A DNA stretch of 43,712 nt from Marinifilum caeruleilacunae (GCF_013141825.1 NZ_RZNH01000044.1:1-43712); one strand, 5' to 3'; positions 8,049 through 16,233 are shown, counted from the first letter of the stretch. A program made the numbers and translations. The notes: generated by a model not told the origin, from the sequence alone.

Positions 8049-8471
8049 ATGAAAAAGAAATTATTGTTACTGCTGTGTGTGATTACATCTTTATACAGTT
8101 TTGCCCAGGAGAAGAAAATAACGGCTAGCTATTACCACTCTAATGAGTTTGGATTGGCATTCTTTCAAGATAAAACTGTTTATCCTGAATTAAGAATGGA
8201 AGCAAGAAATGAACAATTAAAAGACGCGACTTACTCCATTTTTTTGAGAAATGATTGTGAGATGAACGAATCGTTAGGAATTGATTTATCGTGTGGACTT
8301 GGATTTTCATACTCTAAAAGCGCTGATAAGTATATGAGATTGCCTGTATACATTACGAAGAAAAATGTATTTAGCGAAAATCTCAAATTAATGATAGGGC
8401 TTGAGTTTAAAACTGAATTCGCCGATGAGTTTAAATTATTACCTAAGATTGGAGTGGGGATTAACTTTTAA
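8049..8471 (+). CDS. small secreted beta-rich protein (outer-membrane-like), unknown
   Basis: A 140-residue protein with a clear signal peptide (MKKKLLLLLCVITSLYSFAQ, cleaved after about residue 20). An in-frame TTG at 8031 would add six residues before the lysine start; ATG at 8049 fits a signal peptide far better. The mature part alternates polar and hydrophobic residues, has short beta-prone stretches (ASYYHSNEFGLAFF, LRMEARNE, GLGFSYSKS, KIGVGINF) and ends in Phe, as outer-membrane barrels do. It is too short for a large barrel and I do not recognise a family. It is the first gene after the putative operator, with 11 nt to the next gene, so it is probably co-transcribed with the glycine-zipper lipoprotein. 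Confidence 0.72.
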   Translation: MKKKLLLLLCVITSLYSFAQEKKITASYYHSNEFGLAFFQDKTVYPELRMEARNEQLKDATYSIFLRNDCEMNESLGIDLSCGLGFSYSKSADKYMRLPVYITKKNVFSENLKLMIGLEFKTEFADEFKLLPKIGVGINF

Positions 8472-8482
8472 AAATTTTAATT

Positions 8483-9322
8483 ATGAAGAAACAGTTCGTA
8501 TTATTATTACTCCTAGGCCTCGGAGTTGGATTTATTTATTCTTGTTCAAAAAATGAGGACACAACCAATACAAATGAAGAAACACTTAAGGTTTCTAATT
8601 ACTCAAAGATTGGAGACATACACAATCAGTTTCTTACTAATGTTAAAAATAATTTTGAGGCAATAGATAATGGAGAAGATGTTGATGAAAAAATTGATTT
8701 TATAAATAACTTTAATAAAAAATTTGTTTCAACTTTAGAAATCTCATCTACAGATAAAACTACTCTTATTGGAGAGTTAAATAAGCATAAGGAACTAGTA
8801 GTTGAATCCAACGTAAAAAAAGTAAGTTTTGGGAATGTTGGATTAAAGTCCGGAGATCCTGAAAGTGAGAACTTATTAGATTTAATCGAAAGACTTAAGT
8901 CTGATAACCAAATAAATAGTGATTCTTATAGAATTTTATCTGATTTATATTATAATTTAAAATTAAATTACAATAGAGAGTTATCAGATTATGACTTAAA
9001 GCTTAATGTAGAAAAACTAATAACAGAATTTAATAATGTTGGTTATGATGCTATATCTCAAGAAGGACATATGTTAGCTACTGTTTTAGCAATATCTATT
9101 TCTTCCTTGGAATGGTGGGAAGAAAATCCGGATGCTTATGGAAACACAAAAGTAGCTCCATGGGTTGCAGCCGATATTGGTGGAGCTATCTATGGAGGTA
9201 TCTATGGAGGTATAACAGGAGGGAGTTGGGAATCCGCAGGATGGGGAGCTTTAGGAGGAGCTATTGCTGGATCTACTGGTATTGCAGGGAGAATAGGAAA
9301 GTATTTGTCACGTTTACTTTAG
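8483..9322 (+). CDS. lipoprotein with C-terminal glycine-zipper (bacteriocin-like) domain
   Basis: A 279-residue lipoprotein with lipobox IYSC (Cys21) followed by a low-complexity Asn/Thr/Glu linker. Residues 45-190 are charged and helical (Lys/Asp/Glu/Asn-rich). The last 50 residues change character: after EWWEENPDAYGN comes a Gly/Ala-rich amphipathic segment, WVAADIGGAIYGGIYGGITG then AGWGALGGAIAGSTGIAG, with repeated GxxxG spacing. Such glycine zippers insert in membranes and are typical of class II bacteriocins and some pore-formers. There is no double-glycine leader; export would be by the lipoprotein route. The gene is very AT-rich compared with flanking housekeeping genes, suggesting transfer. 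A small two-helix membrane protein starts 3 nt after its stop. A toxin role is a hypothesis; a structural lipoprotein is the alternative. Confidence 0.75.
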   Translation: MKKQFVLLLLLGLGVGFIYSCSKNEDTTNTNEETLKVSNYSKIGDIHNQFLTNVKNNFEAIDNGEDVDEKIDFINNFNKKFVSTLEISSTDKTTLIGELNKHKELVVESNVKKVSFGNVGLKSGDPESENLLDLIERLKSDNQINSDSYRILSDLYYNLKLNYNRELSDYDLKLNVEKLITEFNNVGYDAISQEGHMLATVLAISISSLEWWEENPDAYGNTKVAPWVAADIGGAIYGGIYGGITGGSWESAGWGALGGAIAGSTGIAGRIGKYLSRLL

Positions 9323-9325
9323 TTT

Positions 9326-9535
9326 ATGAATATGAAAGTAATATTATCAGCATTGCTATTAATATCTATAATACTCTTAATGTATTTTAATATGGGAATT
9401 AGGAGTCTTATCATATTTTTATCCTCTTTTATTTTCGTGGGAATCATAATGGAGCTTGCATTTTGGAGAAAAGCACGCAAAAAAGGTCATAAAGATTTAA
9501 TTGATATAATTAAAGAGAAACTAAAATCAGATTAA
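9326..9535 (+). CDS. 69-residue two-helix membrane protein, possible immunity-like partner
   Basis: It begins 3 nt after the stop of the glycine-zipper lipoprotein gene, so translation is probably coupled. Residues about 4-23 and 27-47 are hydrophobic helices; the rest is a basic, helical cytoplasmic tail (RKARKKGHKD...KEKLKSD). There is no signal cleavage site or lipobox. A second ATG two codons in (9332) is also possible. Small proteins with a few membrane helices and a charged tail are a common form of bacteriocin immunity protein, and the position fits, but no family match is claimed. Base composition matches the AT-rich island. Confidence 0.6.
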   Translation: MNMKVILSALLLISIILLMYFNMGIRSLIIFLSSFIFVGIIMELAFWRKARKKGHKDLIDIIKEKLKSD

Positions 9536-9594
9536 TAGTTCAACTAAACTTTATAAAAATAAAATAATACCAGTAGAGTACGATTTATGATTGA

Positions 9595-9714
9595 GTGTCT
9601 CCAGAATGGAATCTGCTTTGGTTAGGTGGTAATAAATCACTCATTAAAGTGATGATTTTGCTATTTCAAACGGTTGGAATTATCAGTATAATAATAAATG
9701 TGTTATTGGTATAA
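9595..9714 (+). pseudogene. possible gene remnant or 39-residue hydrophobic peptide
   Basis: An open frame of 39 codons begins at GTG 9595, right after an in-frame TGA, and reads VSPEWNLLWLGGNKSLIKVM and then a hydrophobic stretch (ILLFQTVGIISIIINVLLV) that would span a membrane. It ends 12 nt before the next gene. It could be the scrap of a small membrane protein like its neighbour, or a real micropeptide from the internal ATG. The rest of 9536-9725 holds only a weak ATCAC/GTGAT hairpin (about 9638-9656). Confidence 0.25.
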
Positions 9715-9725
9715 AACCTTAAAAT

Positions 9726-10232
9726 ATGGTAGGTATGAAGAATATTATTTTACTCATAGCATTAACAATGGTTGCTTGCACGAAAAGTAAAGATGAAGTA
9801 GCTATTTTAGATTCACATATTGATTATATATTTGAGCTTAGCATACGGGATACCGAAGGAAAGGATTTGTTAAATCCTAATTCATTAAATCATTTTAAGC
9901 ATGATGAAATTAAAGTGTTTTGTTTTAATGATGGAGAAAAAAAGCTTTTGTACGACAATCAAATAGAACCTCGTGATTTTATTTCTAAAAAAGAAAATGG
10001 TACTTACGTAATTTCAGCTAGCACAGGAGGAGGAGTTACAAAAGAATATAATCAAGAAACGGTTGGACAGGATACTGTATTGCTTCAACTTTCAGAGAAT
10101 GTAGTTGATACAATAAAAACAGAATGGAGATTCATAAAATCAAATCAATTCTTTAATACAAAACTATGGTACAATGGGGAATTAAAATGGGAAGTTGGCA
10201 AAACTAGATTGCCCATTGTAATTACTAAATAA
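9726..10232 (+). CDS. lipoprotein of unknown function
   Basis: A 168-residue lipoprotein; the lipobox MVAC places the lipidated Cys at residue 18. A second ATG at 9735 (MKNIILLIAL) gives a more usual signal peptide and may be the true start. The mature protein is beta-rich, with a segment RDTEGKDLLNPNSLNHFKHD that resembles small Bacteroidales lipoproteins I have seen only as uncharacterised. No catalytic motif is visible. AT-rich like the genes before it, so it likely belongs to the same accessory island; it is closed by the bidirectional terminator at 10259-10290. Confidence 0.75.
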   Translation: MVGMKNIILLIALTMVACTKSKDEVAILDSHIDYIFELSIRDTEGKDLLNPNSLNHFKHDEIKVFCFNDGEKKLLYDNQIEPRDFISKKENGTYVISASTGGGVTKEYNQETVGQDTVLLQLSENVVDTIKTEWRFIKSNQFFNTKLWYNGELKWEVGKTRLPIVITK

Positions 10233-10258
10233 GTTGGTATAACAGCACAACCACCAAC

Positions 10259-10290
10259 AAAAAAAGGAATCCAAAACGGATTCCTTTTTT
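10259..10290. terminator. bidirectional terminator between convergent genes
   Basis: AAAAAGGAATCC (10261-10272) pairs with GGATTCCTTTTT (10278-10289), with an A-run on the left and a T-run on the right, so it can terminate both the lipoprotein gene and the convergent arginine deiminase gene. Confidence 0.88.
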
Positions 10291-10311
10291 GTGTTTATTT
10301 TGCGTAATTGC

Positions 10312-11601
10312 TTACCAATTTACTGGCTTACGACGAACCGGCATGGTCATGCATCGTGCACCACCACCACCACGAGGCAGCTCCGAACCTTCAATGGTAA
10401 TTACGTATTTTTCGTAATCAGAAAGTTCCACTTTGTGGCGAATGATATCTTTCGCACGAAGAATTTCAAATCCATTCTTGTTCATGGCTTCCATGGTGTG
10501 GATATTTCTTCCGTATCCAACCACTTTACCCGGTCCAACAGCAAAGAAGTTTGCACCACTGTGCCACTGCTCTCTCTCCTGGTTCCAAGGATCACCGTTA
10601 CCACCACAGAAAACAGGCTTCAAATCCATACCTAATTTTTTCAGTGCTTCCAGAAGGTTGTTTTCTCTTCTGATATCCAATACTTTTCCGTTTTGGATGG
10701 TAATGTGAACGGTCTGGTACTTGTTCGGACGCATAATTAATGGTTCATAAACCATACATGTATCAACATCCAATAGGGTAAATACCATATCGAGGTGAAT
10801 GAAAGATTCTGGCTGACTTGGCAACTCCTGTACCAAAATATGGCGTTGCTTTTCTTCTTTTTGCGACAATAGCTGTGCAAGAATAAAGTCGATACCTTGC
10901 GAGGTAGTTCTTGTTCCGTTACCAATTACAAGAATATCATCGCGAGCAATTAAAACATCACCACCTTCAATCATACAGTTAGGATCCATCAAAGGATTAT
11001 CGATAGGATTTACCGTTTTGGTATTAAATCCTGGCGTGTAATCGAAAATGGATTGCATGATTAATGATTCGCGATCGCGAACACCATTGGCCATTTTACC
11101 AATTAATACTTCGTTCAAAACCGACATGGAAGCATCGCGAGTAAAAAAGAAGTTGTGCAATGGACGCATTGCAAAACGCTCCTTACTTAAAAACTTAGTA
11201 AGGTTGTCGCGCTTTAAGGGTACACCTTCAATTAAAAGTGTTGCCAGCTCATTTGCATCCTGATCCAACAAATAATCTTTAACACAATAGGTATTGCCTT
11301 TTATACCAACCTGTGGCTCCATTAAACAAATCTTATCGATAATGGACTCTTTGGCTGTATCGTTTTTAAGAACATTTGCCAATAGATCTTTTACCTGGTA
11401 GGTTTGTGCAATTTCTCCCAACACACCGCTTAACTGCTTATATTCTTCTCTGGCAACCGCAAGGTTCAGGATATCGCTGTAAAGTGCTCTTTCGGCATTT
11501 TCAGGAGTCATGTTTTCGACTTCTGCACCCGGAGTATGAAGGATTACTCCCTCTAATTCACCAATCTCCGATCTAACATTTAATTCTACATACTTAGTCA
11601 T
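10312..11601 (-). CDS. arcA: arginine deiminase
   Basis: A 429-residue enzyme that hydrolyses arginine to citrulline and ammonia, first step of the arginine dihydrolase route (or part of arginine breakdown for nitrogen or acid resistance). Guanidine-modifying fold with all catalytic groups visible: FTRD (Asp), MIEGGDV (Glu), HLDMVFTLLD (His and Asp), and nucleophile Cys417 in GGGGARCMTMP. The N-terminal EIGELEGVILHTPG segment is typical. Length is slightly above the usual 405-420. No carbamate kinase, ornithine carbamoyltransferase or arginine/ornithine antiporter lies in the window, so it stands alone here. ATG at 11601 is the only sensible start. No consensus promoter was found in 11602-11816. 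Confidence 0.95.
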   Translation of the reverse strand: MTKYVELNVRSEIGELEGVILHTPGAEVENMTPENAERALYSDILNLAVAREEYKQLSGVLGEIAQTYQVKDLLANVLKNDTAKESIIDKICLMEPQVGIKGNTYCVKDYLLDQDANELATLLIEGVPLKRDNLTKFLSKERFAMRPLHNFFFTRDASMSVLNEVLIGKMANGVRDRESLIMQSIFDYTPGFNTKTVNPIDNPLMDPNCMIEGGDVLIARDDILVIGNGTRTTSQGIDFILAQLLSQKEEKQRHILVQELPSQPESFIHLDMVFTLLDVDTCMVYEPLIMRPNKYQTVHITIQNGKVLDIRRENNLLEALKKLGMDLKPVFCGGNGDPWNQEREQWHSGANFFAVGPGKVVGYGRNIHTMEAMNKNGFEILRAKDIIRHKVELSDYEKYVITIEGSELPRGGGGARCMTMPVRRKPVNW

Positions 11602-11816
11602 GCCCGATCTGTTATGTCGTTATTAAAACTTGTTTGTTGTATTATTTTGTGATTTGCAAAAGAAGTAAAAATTAAGTGCATCCCAAAAAATAGTCTTAAG
11701 TAAATTTCATGTTTTTTAAAATCTTCACAAAGACCTATTAATCTTTATAAATACGAGCTTTTCCTGTATTTAATTTAAAATGTCAACTATGTTAAATTAA
11801 ATCGCATAATCCTGCT

Positions 11817-13505
11817 TTAGTAACCAGCTGCCTGACCATCTTTTCTCGACTCAGAAGCACCATAGTACACACCATTTTCTTCGTCGAACAAAATGGCCTG
11901 GTAACCACCAAATCCACCAGCGCTAAATTTAACCCGGTGTCCTTTTTGCATTAGCTCGCGAATGCTCTGGTAAGAGATGCCCGATTCGAGGTTTACCCAA
12001 CCGCCATCTTTCATTTTCGAACCGGTTGGCTGAGACGAACCTTCGTGACGAATTCTTGGTGCATCGCCTGCTTCCTGCAGATTCATGCCAAAATCGACCA
12101 GGTTTACTACAATTTGAGCATGCCCTTGTGGTTGCATGGCGCCACCCATTAAACCAAAGCTGATAAATGGCTTGTCGTCTTTACTAACAAATGCCGGAAT
12201 AATGGTATGGAATGGACGCTTACCCGGGGCATAAACATTGGCATGGCCTTCTTCCAAACTGAACAATTCGCCTCGGTCTTGCAATACAAATCCCAAACCA
12301 GGAGGAGTCATGCCTGAACCCATTCCCCTGTAATTACTCTGAATAAGCGATACCATGTTTCCTTCCTTATCGGCAACTGTAAGGTAAATGGTATTTCCTT
12401 GTTCCAATTCTCCTGCCGGATATTCTCTTGCCGCCCTGTTCGGATCGATTAATGCTTTGCGCTCCTGTGCATATTCGTTCGAAATCAATTCACGGATTGG
12501 AATATCCGAGAAATCGGGATCGGTATAAAACTTTGCGCGATCTTCGAAAGCCAGTTTTTTAGCTTCGATAAAAGTGTGCAGGTATTCTGTTGAGCCAAAT
12601 CCCATCTGGGCAATATCGTAGTATTTTAGAATGTTCAGAATTTGAAGGGCAGCAGTTCCTTGTCCGTTTGGGGGCAATTCCCACACTGTGTATCCCCTGT
12701 AATTTACTGATATTGGGTCAACCCATTCTGAGTTGTGAGAAGCCATATCTTCGTAAGAAAGAAAACCGCCTTGTTCTTTGATGTACTTGGCAATGCTTTT
12801 GGCTATATCGCCTTTGTAAAAAGCATCGCGACCACCTTTGGCCAGTTTTTCATAGGTGTTAGCAAGATATGGATTCTTAAAAATTTCACCCTTTTGAGGC
12901 ATTTTCCCGTTTGGCATATAGGTTTCGGCAAAGCCTGGATATTTTTTTAATCTCTTTGCTGAGCCATTCATATAGTAGGCAATTAGTTCGCTTACCGGAA
13001 AACCTTCCCTTGCATAAGTAATTGCTGGTTGTAGAATGTTTTCCATATCCATCTTTCCAAACTTTTCGTGAATGCTAAACCAGCCATCAACACAGCCTGG
13101 AACAGAAACTGGTAAGGCACCATAGGCCGGAATCTTACCATTGGTATTTTTTTGCAGGTATTCCAGGCTAAGCGATTTTGGAGAACGGCCACTGCCATTT
13201 AATCCATATAATTTTTTTGATTTCGCATCCCAAAGAATTACGAAAATATCACCACCAATTCCACAACCGGTTGGCTCCATTAATCCTAGTGTAGCATTGG
13301 CTGCAATGGCTGCATCAACGGCATTTCCTCCAGATTTTAGAATGTCGAGTGCTACCTGTGTAGCCAGTGGCTGACTGGTGCAAGCCATTCCGTTTTGGGC
13401 AATCACTTCCGAACGGGTTGCAAAATTATGGCCTGTTATTCTATCCTGGGCCGAAACGATTACTGAAGAAATCAGTAAAAGAAATAGGGGAATAAATTTT
13501 TGCAT
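11817..13505 (-). CDS. ggt: gamma-glutamyltransferase (gamma-glutamyl transpeptidase)
   Basis: A 562-residue secreted precursor. Residues 1-20 are a signal peptide (MQKFIPLFLLLISSVIVSAQ), so it acts in the periplasm or outside, removing gamma-glutamyl groups from glutathione and related compounds. Family features: NAVDAAIAANATLGLMEP near 61-78, GIGGD near 82-86, GRSPK near 106-110 and the autoprocessing site. Thr372 in QGNTIYLTVADKEGN is the likely nucleophile and new N-terminus of the small subunit. GLMGGAMQPQGHAQ near 451-464 supplies the oxyanion-type glycines. The pattern is that of the broader GGT/acylase-like branch rather than the close E. coli type, so the substrate could be another gamma-glutamyl amide. 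Separated from arcA by about 215 nt. Confidence 0.9.
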   Translation of the reverse strand: MQKFIPLFLLLISSVIVSAQDRITGHNFATRSEVIAQNGMACTSQPLATQVALDILKSGGNAVDAAIAANATLGLMEPTGCGIGGDIFVILWDAKSKKLYGLNGSGRSPKSLSLEYLQKNTNGKIPAYGALPVSVPGCVDGWFSIHEKFGKMDMENILQPAITYAREGFPVSELIAYYMNGSAKRLKKYPGFAETYMPNGKMPQKGEIFKNPYLANTYEKLAKGGRDAFYKGDIAKSIAKYIKEQGGFLSYEDMASHNSEWVDPISVNYRGYTVWELPPNGQGTAALQILNILKYYDIAQMGFGSTEYLHTFIEAKKLAFEDRAKFYTDPDFSDIPIRELISNEYAQERKALIDPNRAAREYPAGELEQGNTIYLTVADKEGNMVSLIQSNYRGMGSGMTPPGLGFVLQDRGELFSLEEGHANVYAPGKRPFHTIIPAFVSKDDKPFISFGLMGGAMQPQGHAQIVVNLVDFGMNLQEAGDAPRIRHEGSSQPTGSKMKDGGWVNLESGISYQSIRELMQKGHRVKFSAGGFGGYQAILFDEENGVYYGASESRKDGQAAGY

Positions 13506-13544
13506 GATAGTATGTTTTGGTAATTTCCTTAAAGATAGAAAGAT

Positions 13545-13552
13545 TAACTTTG
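13545..13552 (+). promoter_or_regulatory. promoter -7 element immediately before the DUF4294 gene
   Basis: TAACTTTG fits TAnnTTTG exactly, 5 nt before the GTG start at 13557. The usual 5-8 nt distance would put +1 at or next to the start codon, so the mRNA would be leaderless or nearly so. No good -33 element is seen at the normal distance. Confidence 0.45.
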
Positions 13553-13556
13553 AATT

Positions 13557-14201
13557 GTGAAAGGACCATCTGTTTTAAAAATATTACTGATAGGATGTTT
13601 TGCTTTGATGCTTGGCAAAAGTGGAAAAGCCAAAACTTTTGAGGGCAGGCCAAATCTTGTACTCGACACGGTGGTTTTTGCCGATACCAACCTGCATGTA
13701 AATCTCGACGAAATCATTGTAAAACGATACAAAAAACGAAAGCGGAAACATTACCGCAGTACCAGGAAGTACTGGAGAACGGTTCGGAATGTACGAGTGG
13801 TTTACCCTTATGCCGAAGAAGCAAATGTTACCATAGAACGCTTGAATTTGCAGTTGGAGAACATTCACAGCAAAAAGGAGAGAAGAAGACTAATCAGAAA
13901 AGAGTACAAGGGATTGATGAAGGAGTACAAAAAGCCATTAATGAAATTGAAGATTTCGCAGGGAAAATTGCTCATGAAATTGATCGATCGGGAATCTGGA
14001 CATAGCAGTTATCATCACCTAAAGGAATTGAAAGGATCTGTTACAGCAGTTTTTTGGCAATCAATTGCTAGCATGTTTGGAACTTCTTTAAAAGCAGAAT
14101 ACGATCCGCTTGGCGATGATTGGATGGTAGAAGAAATTTTGGACAGAATGAGTAAGCATGAATTGCCTCCACCGCATAAACTGCCCAAAAGAATCAATTA
14201 G
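13557..14201 (+). CDS. DUF4294 family secreted protein
   Basis: A 214-residue protein of a Bacteroidota family of unknown function (DUF4294). The start must be GTG 13557: a TGA stands just upstream in frame and the next ATG lies inside the hydrophobic signal (LKILLIGCFALMLGKSGKA, cleaved near residue 25). The family core is easy to see: YWRTVRNVRVVYPYAEEA near 72-89, a basic helical stretch with KKERRRLIRKEYKGL, then ISQGKLLMKLIDRESG near 134-149 and FWQSIASMFG...LKAEYDPLGDD near 170-190. It is probably periplasmic. The last 8 nt overlap the tail of the convergent membrane-protein gene. Divergent from ggt, 51 nt apart. Confidence 0.88.
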   Translation: MKGPSVLKILLIGCFALMLGKSGKAKTFEGRPNLVLDTVVFADTNLHVNLDEIIVKRYKKRKRKHYRSTRKYWRTVRNVRVVYPYAEEANVTIERLNLQLENIHSKKERRRLIRKEYKGLMKEYKKPLMKLKISQGKLLMKLIDRESGHSSYHHLKELKGSVTAVFWQSIASMFGTSLKAEYDPLGDDWMVEEILDRMSKHELPPPHKLPKRIN

Positions 14202-14751
14202 AATTTTTTAGATAATTTTCGATTCTATCATCAAAGAGTTCCGATTTCTCGATATAATCTTCAAATTTTTCAGGATTAAGATCCAGGTGAGCTTTAATGA
14301 GCTGGAAATTTTCATCGCGCTCCTGTTCAATGCTCATGCGATATCGATTCATCAGCTTTTCAGTAGTTGTTTCCCAGCTAAAGTAGTTTTTTAACAGGTA
14401 TTTCAGCAGGTAGCTAATGGCTAAACTAGCCAATAGAAGTGTCCAGTGGCTTAGCGAAATTTCCAGAAGTAAAGGGATCAGCAAAAGAAAAACCGGAACG
14501 GCTGATGCAATACAATACAAGGCAATAAGCAGGTTGTTGTAGTACTCTGAAAAATGACTGATTTTTTTCTTCACCCTGGAGTAAAATCCTAGCCAATGGA
14601 AAAAGAGGTTTACCGATAGGGAATAGAACAGAATGGCAACTTCCGAAGCTGAATTTAAACTAAAGAAAATCCCAACAAACAAGAACAAGTTGGACAGTAC
14701 AAAAGAATAAATGTGATTTTCGCCAGGATCTTTGGTATTTCTATTCTTCAT
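14194..14751 (-). CDS. membrane protein of unknown function, four predicted helices
   Basis: A 185-residue protein with hydrophobic segments near residues 16-34, 37-56, 73-95 and 100-118, then a cytoplasmic helical tail rich in Glu/Asn (residues 125-185, ERDENFQLIKAHLDLNPEKF). I do not recognise the family and see no catalytic motif. ATG at 14751 follows the short elbB-side intergenic region. Its 3' end overlaps the convergent DUF4294 gene by 8 nt, so neither gene has a terminator between them. Confidence 0.75.
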   Translation of the reverse strand: MKNRNTKDPGENHIYSFVLSNLFLFVGIFFSLNSASEVAILFYSLSVNLFFHWLGFYSRVKKKISHFSEYYNNLLIALYCIASAVPVFLLLIPLLLEISLSHWTLLLASLAISYLLKYLLKNYFSWETTTEKLMNRYRMSIEQERDENFQLIKAHLDLNPEKFEDYIEKSELFDDRIENYLKNSN

Positions 14752-14761
14752 ACGCTAGAGC

Positions 14762-14798
14762 ATAAAGAAAGTACGCATTTGCAGTTTTGCGTACTTTC
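14762..14798 (-). terminator. elbB terminator
   Basis: GAAAGTACGCA (14767-14777) and TGCGTACTTTC (14788-14798) form a perfect 11-bp stem; on the minus strand a short T-rich tail follows. It lies 35 nt beyond the elbB stop. Confidence 0.7.
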
Positions 14799-14832
14799 AG
14801 TTTTATAATTTGATAAGGTCTTTGTGTAATTT

Positions 14833-15483
14833 CTATAAAGCCATGATTGTTTTTACCACATTTTCGGCTCCTTCGCCAATCTGAGCAATGGTAGCATCAA
14901 GCATATAACAAGGAGTAGTAACAATTTTGTTTTCTTTATCGAAAACAATTTCGCCATGAGTTGTATTCACATGGGTTGCTCCCAGTGAGCTGATGGCTTC
15001 AGCAGTTCCCGCATCCTGTCCAATGGTTACCTCAACTGTTCCCAATATTTTAGCAATTAGGGCAGGTGCAATACAAAGTGCTCCAATTGGTTTTTCGGCT
15101 GCGTGCATAGCTTTTACTGCAGTTTCAACATCAGCATTTACATCGCAATCGGGACCTTTAAAAGCAAAGGTGCACAAGTTTTTTGCTACCCCAAATCCAC
15201 CTGGAAGAAGAAGAGCATCGTAATTTGCGGCATCAAACTCTTTCACATCTTTAATGTTTCCTCTGGCAATACGGGCAGCTTCTACAAGCACATTGCGCTT
15301 TTCATTCATTTCTTCACCTGTAAGGTGATTAATAACATGATACTGGTCGGTATTCGGAGCAAATAGTTCATATTCACCTCCGTTTTTCGAGATAGCATAT
15401 AATGCTAAAGTAGCTTCGTGAATTTCAGATCCATCGTAAACTCCCGATCCTGCAAGTATAACGGCAAATTTTTTTGATTTCAT
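14833..15483 (-). CDS. elbB: isoprenoid biosynthesis glyoxalase ElbB (DJ-1/PfpI superfamily)
   Basis: A 216-residue cytoplasmic member of the DJ-1/PfpI superfamily closest to ElbB, which has weak glyoxalase activity in E. coli and was linked to isoprenoid yield. Motifs: FAVILAGSGVYDGSEIHEA near 6-24 (ElbB-type Glu in the active site), ALLLPGGFGVAKNL near 90-103 and the nucleophile elbow GALCIAPALIAK near 133-144 (Cys). The C-terminal GEIVFDKENKIVTTPCYMLD is also typical. Full length. Divergent from thpR. Function in this organism is not certain; the family match is. Confidence 0.92.
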   Translation of the reverse strand: MKSKKFAVILAGSGVYDGSEIHEATLALYAISKNGGEYELFAPNTDQYHVINHLTGEEMNEKRNVLVEAARIARGNIKDVKEFDAANYDALLLPGGFGVAKNLCTFAFKGPDCDVNADVETAVKAMHAAEKPIGALCIAPALIAKILGTVEVTIGQDAGTAEAISSLGATHVNTTHGEIVFDKENKIVTTPCYMLDATIAQIGEGAENVVKTIMAL

Positions 15484-15595
15484 TCCAATAAGATTTTATA
15501 GTTTGACGCAGATAATTTCGATTTCATATGGTTTCCTTTCGAGAAATGAATATTTTAATGCCTGAATACGAACATCCATTAAATATCAGTTCCAA

Positions 15596-16165
15596 GTGGA
15601 AACCAAACGCATTTTCATTGCAATAAAGATACATCATAAAAATCAAATTCGTAAGATATTACCGCAAGTTCAATTGGATTTAAAAGACGAATGGATTAAA
15701 TGGGTTGATTTAAACGGACTTCATATTACACTGGGCTTTATAGGAGCTACAGATGTTAGAAAATTGGAATTGATTAAAATGCGATTGAGGCAGTGTGGCA
15801 ATTTAATTCCTCCTTTTCAAATTCGGTTGAAAGCTTTGGGTGCTTTCCCATCGATAAATAAAGCCAGGGTTTTGTGGTTTGGCGTGGATGGCGACAATTC
15901 GATTTACGATTTGCGGAACGAACTTGTAAATCAATTGGAGCACATTGTTGATTTTAGCGATACCAAATTTTCCCCACATGTTACCTTCGGAAGAATAAAA
16001 CATGGTGTAAAAAATCCAGAAATGGTAAAGCAAAAATTAGAATCATACAATGAATGGTACGATGAAACTTTTTGGGTAAAGGAATTCGTTTTAATGGAGA
16101 GTAAGTTGAGTCAGGATGGCTCTGTATATGAGGTCTTGGATCGTTTTGCATTGAAAGAAGCATAA
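15596..16165 (+). CDS. thpR: RNA 2',3'-cyclic phosphodiesterase
   Basis: A 189-residue enzyme of the 2H phosphoesterase superfamily (formerly 2'-5' RNA ligase). It opens 2',3'-cyclic phosphate ends of RNA to 2'-phosphate. Both HxTx motifs are present: LHITLGFIG near residues 42-50 and SPHVTFGRIK near 124-133; the start IFIAIKI is the first strand. The only suitable start is GTG at 15596, since the frame closes with TGA at 15563 and no ATG lies between. Divergent from elbB across 112 nt. Confidence 0.92.
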   Translation: METKRIFIAIKIHHKNQIRKILPQVQLDLKDEWIKWVDLNGLHITLGFIGATDVRKLELIKMRLRQCGNLIPPFQIRLKALGAFPSINKARVLWFGVDGDNSIYDLRNELVNQLEHIVDFSDTKFSPHVTFGRIKHGVKNPEMVKQKLESYNEWYDETFWVKEFVLMESKLSQDGSVYEVLDRFALKEA

Positions 16166-16203
16166 ATTTAGCCCTCTACTTTTCAAGTTCGTACAAATAA
16201 ATG

Positions 16204-16211
16204 TAAATTTG
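16204..16211 (+). promoter_or_regulatory. promoter -7 element of the MBL hydrolase gene
   Basis: TAAATTTG matches TAnnTTTG; +1 would be about 16218, leaving a short leader of about 16 nt. Confidence 0.5.
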
Positions 16212-16233
16212 GGCTACTAAAAAATTATCGGAT

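Noticed and set aside
9112-9390. 92-codon frame overlapping the glycine-zipper lipoprotein gene
   Set aside because: It is the +1 shadow of a Gly-rich coding region (Trp/Arg/Ser-rich product) with no independent signal.
10291-10708. Open frames antisense to arcA
   Set aside because: They mirror the arginine deiminase codons, which are fully conserved on the other strand.
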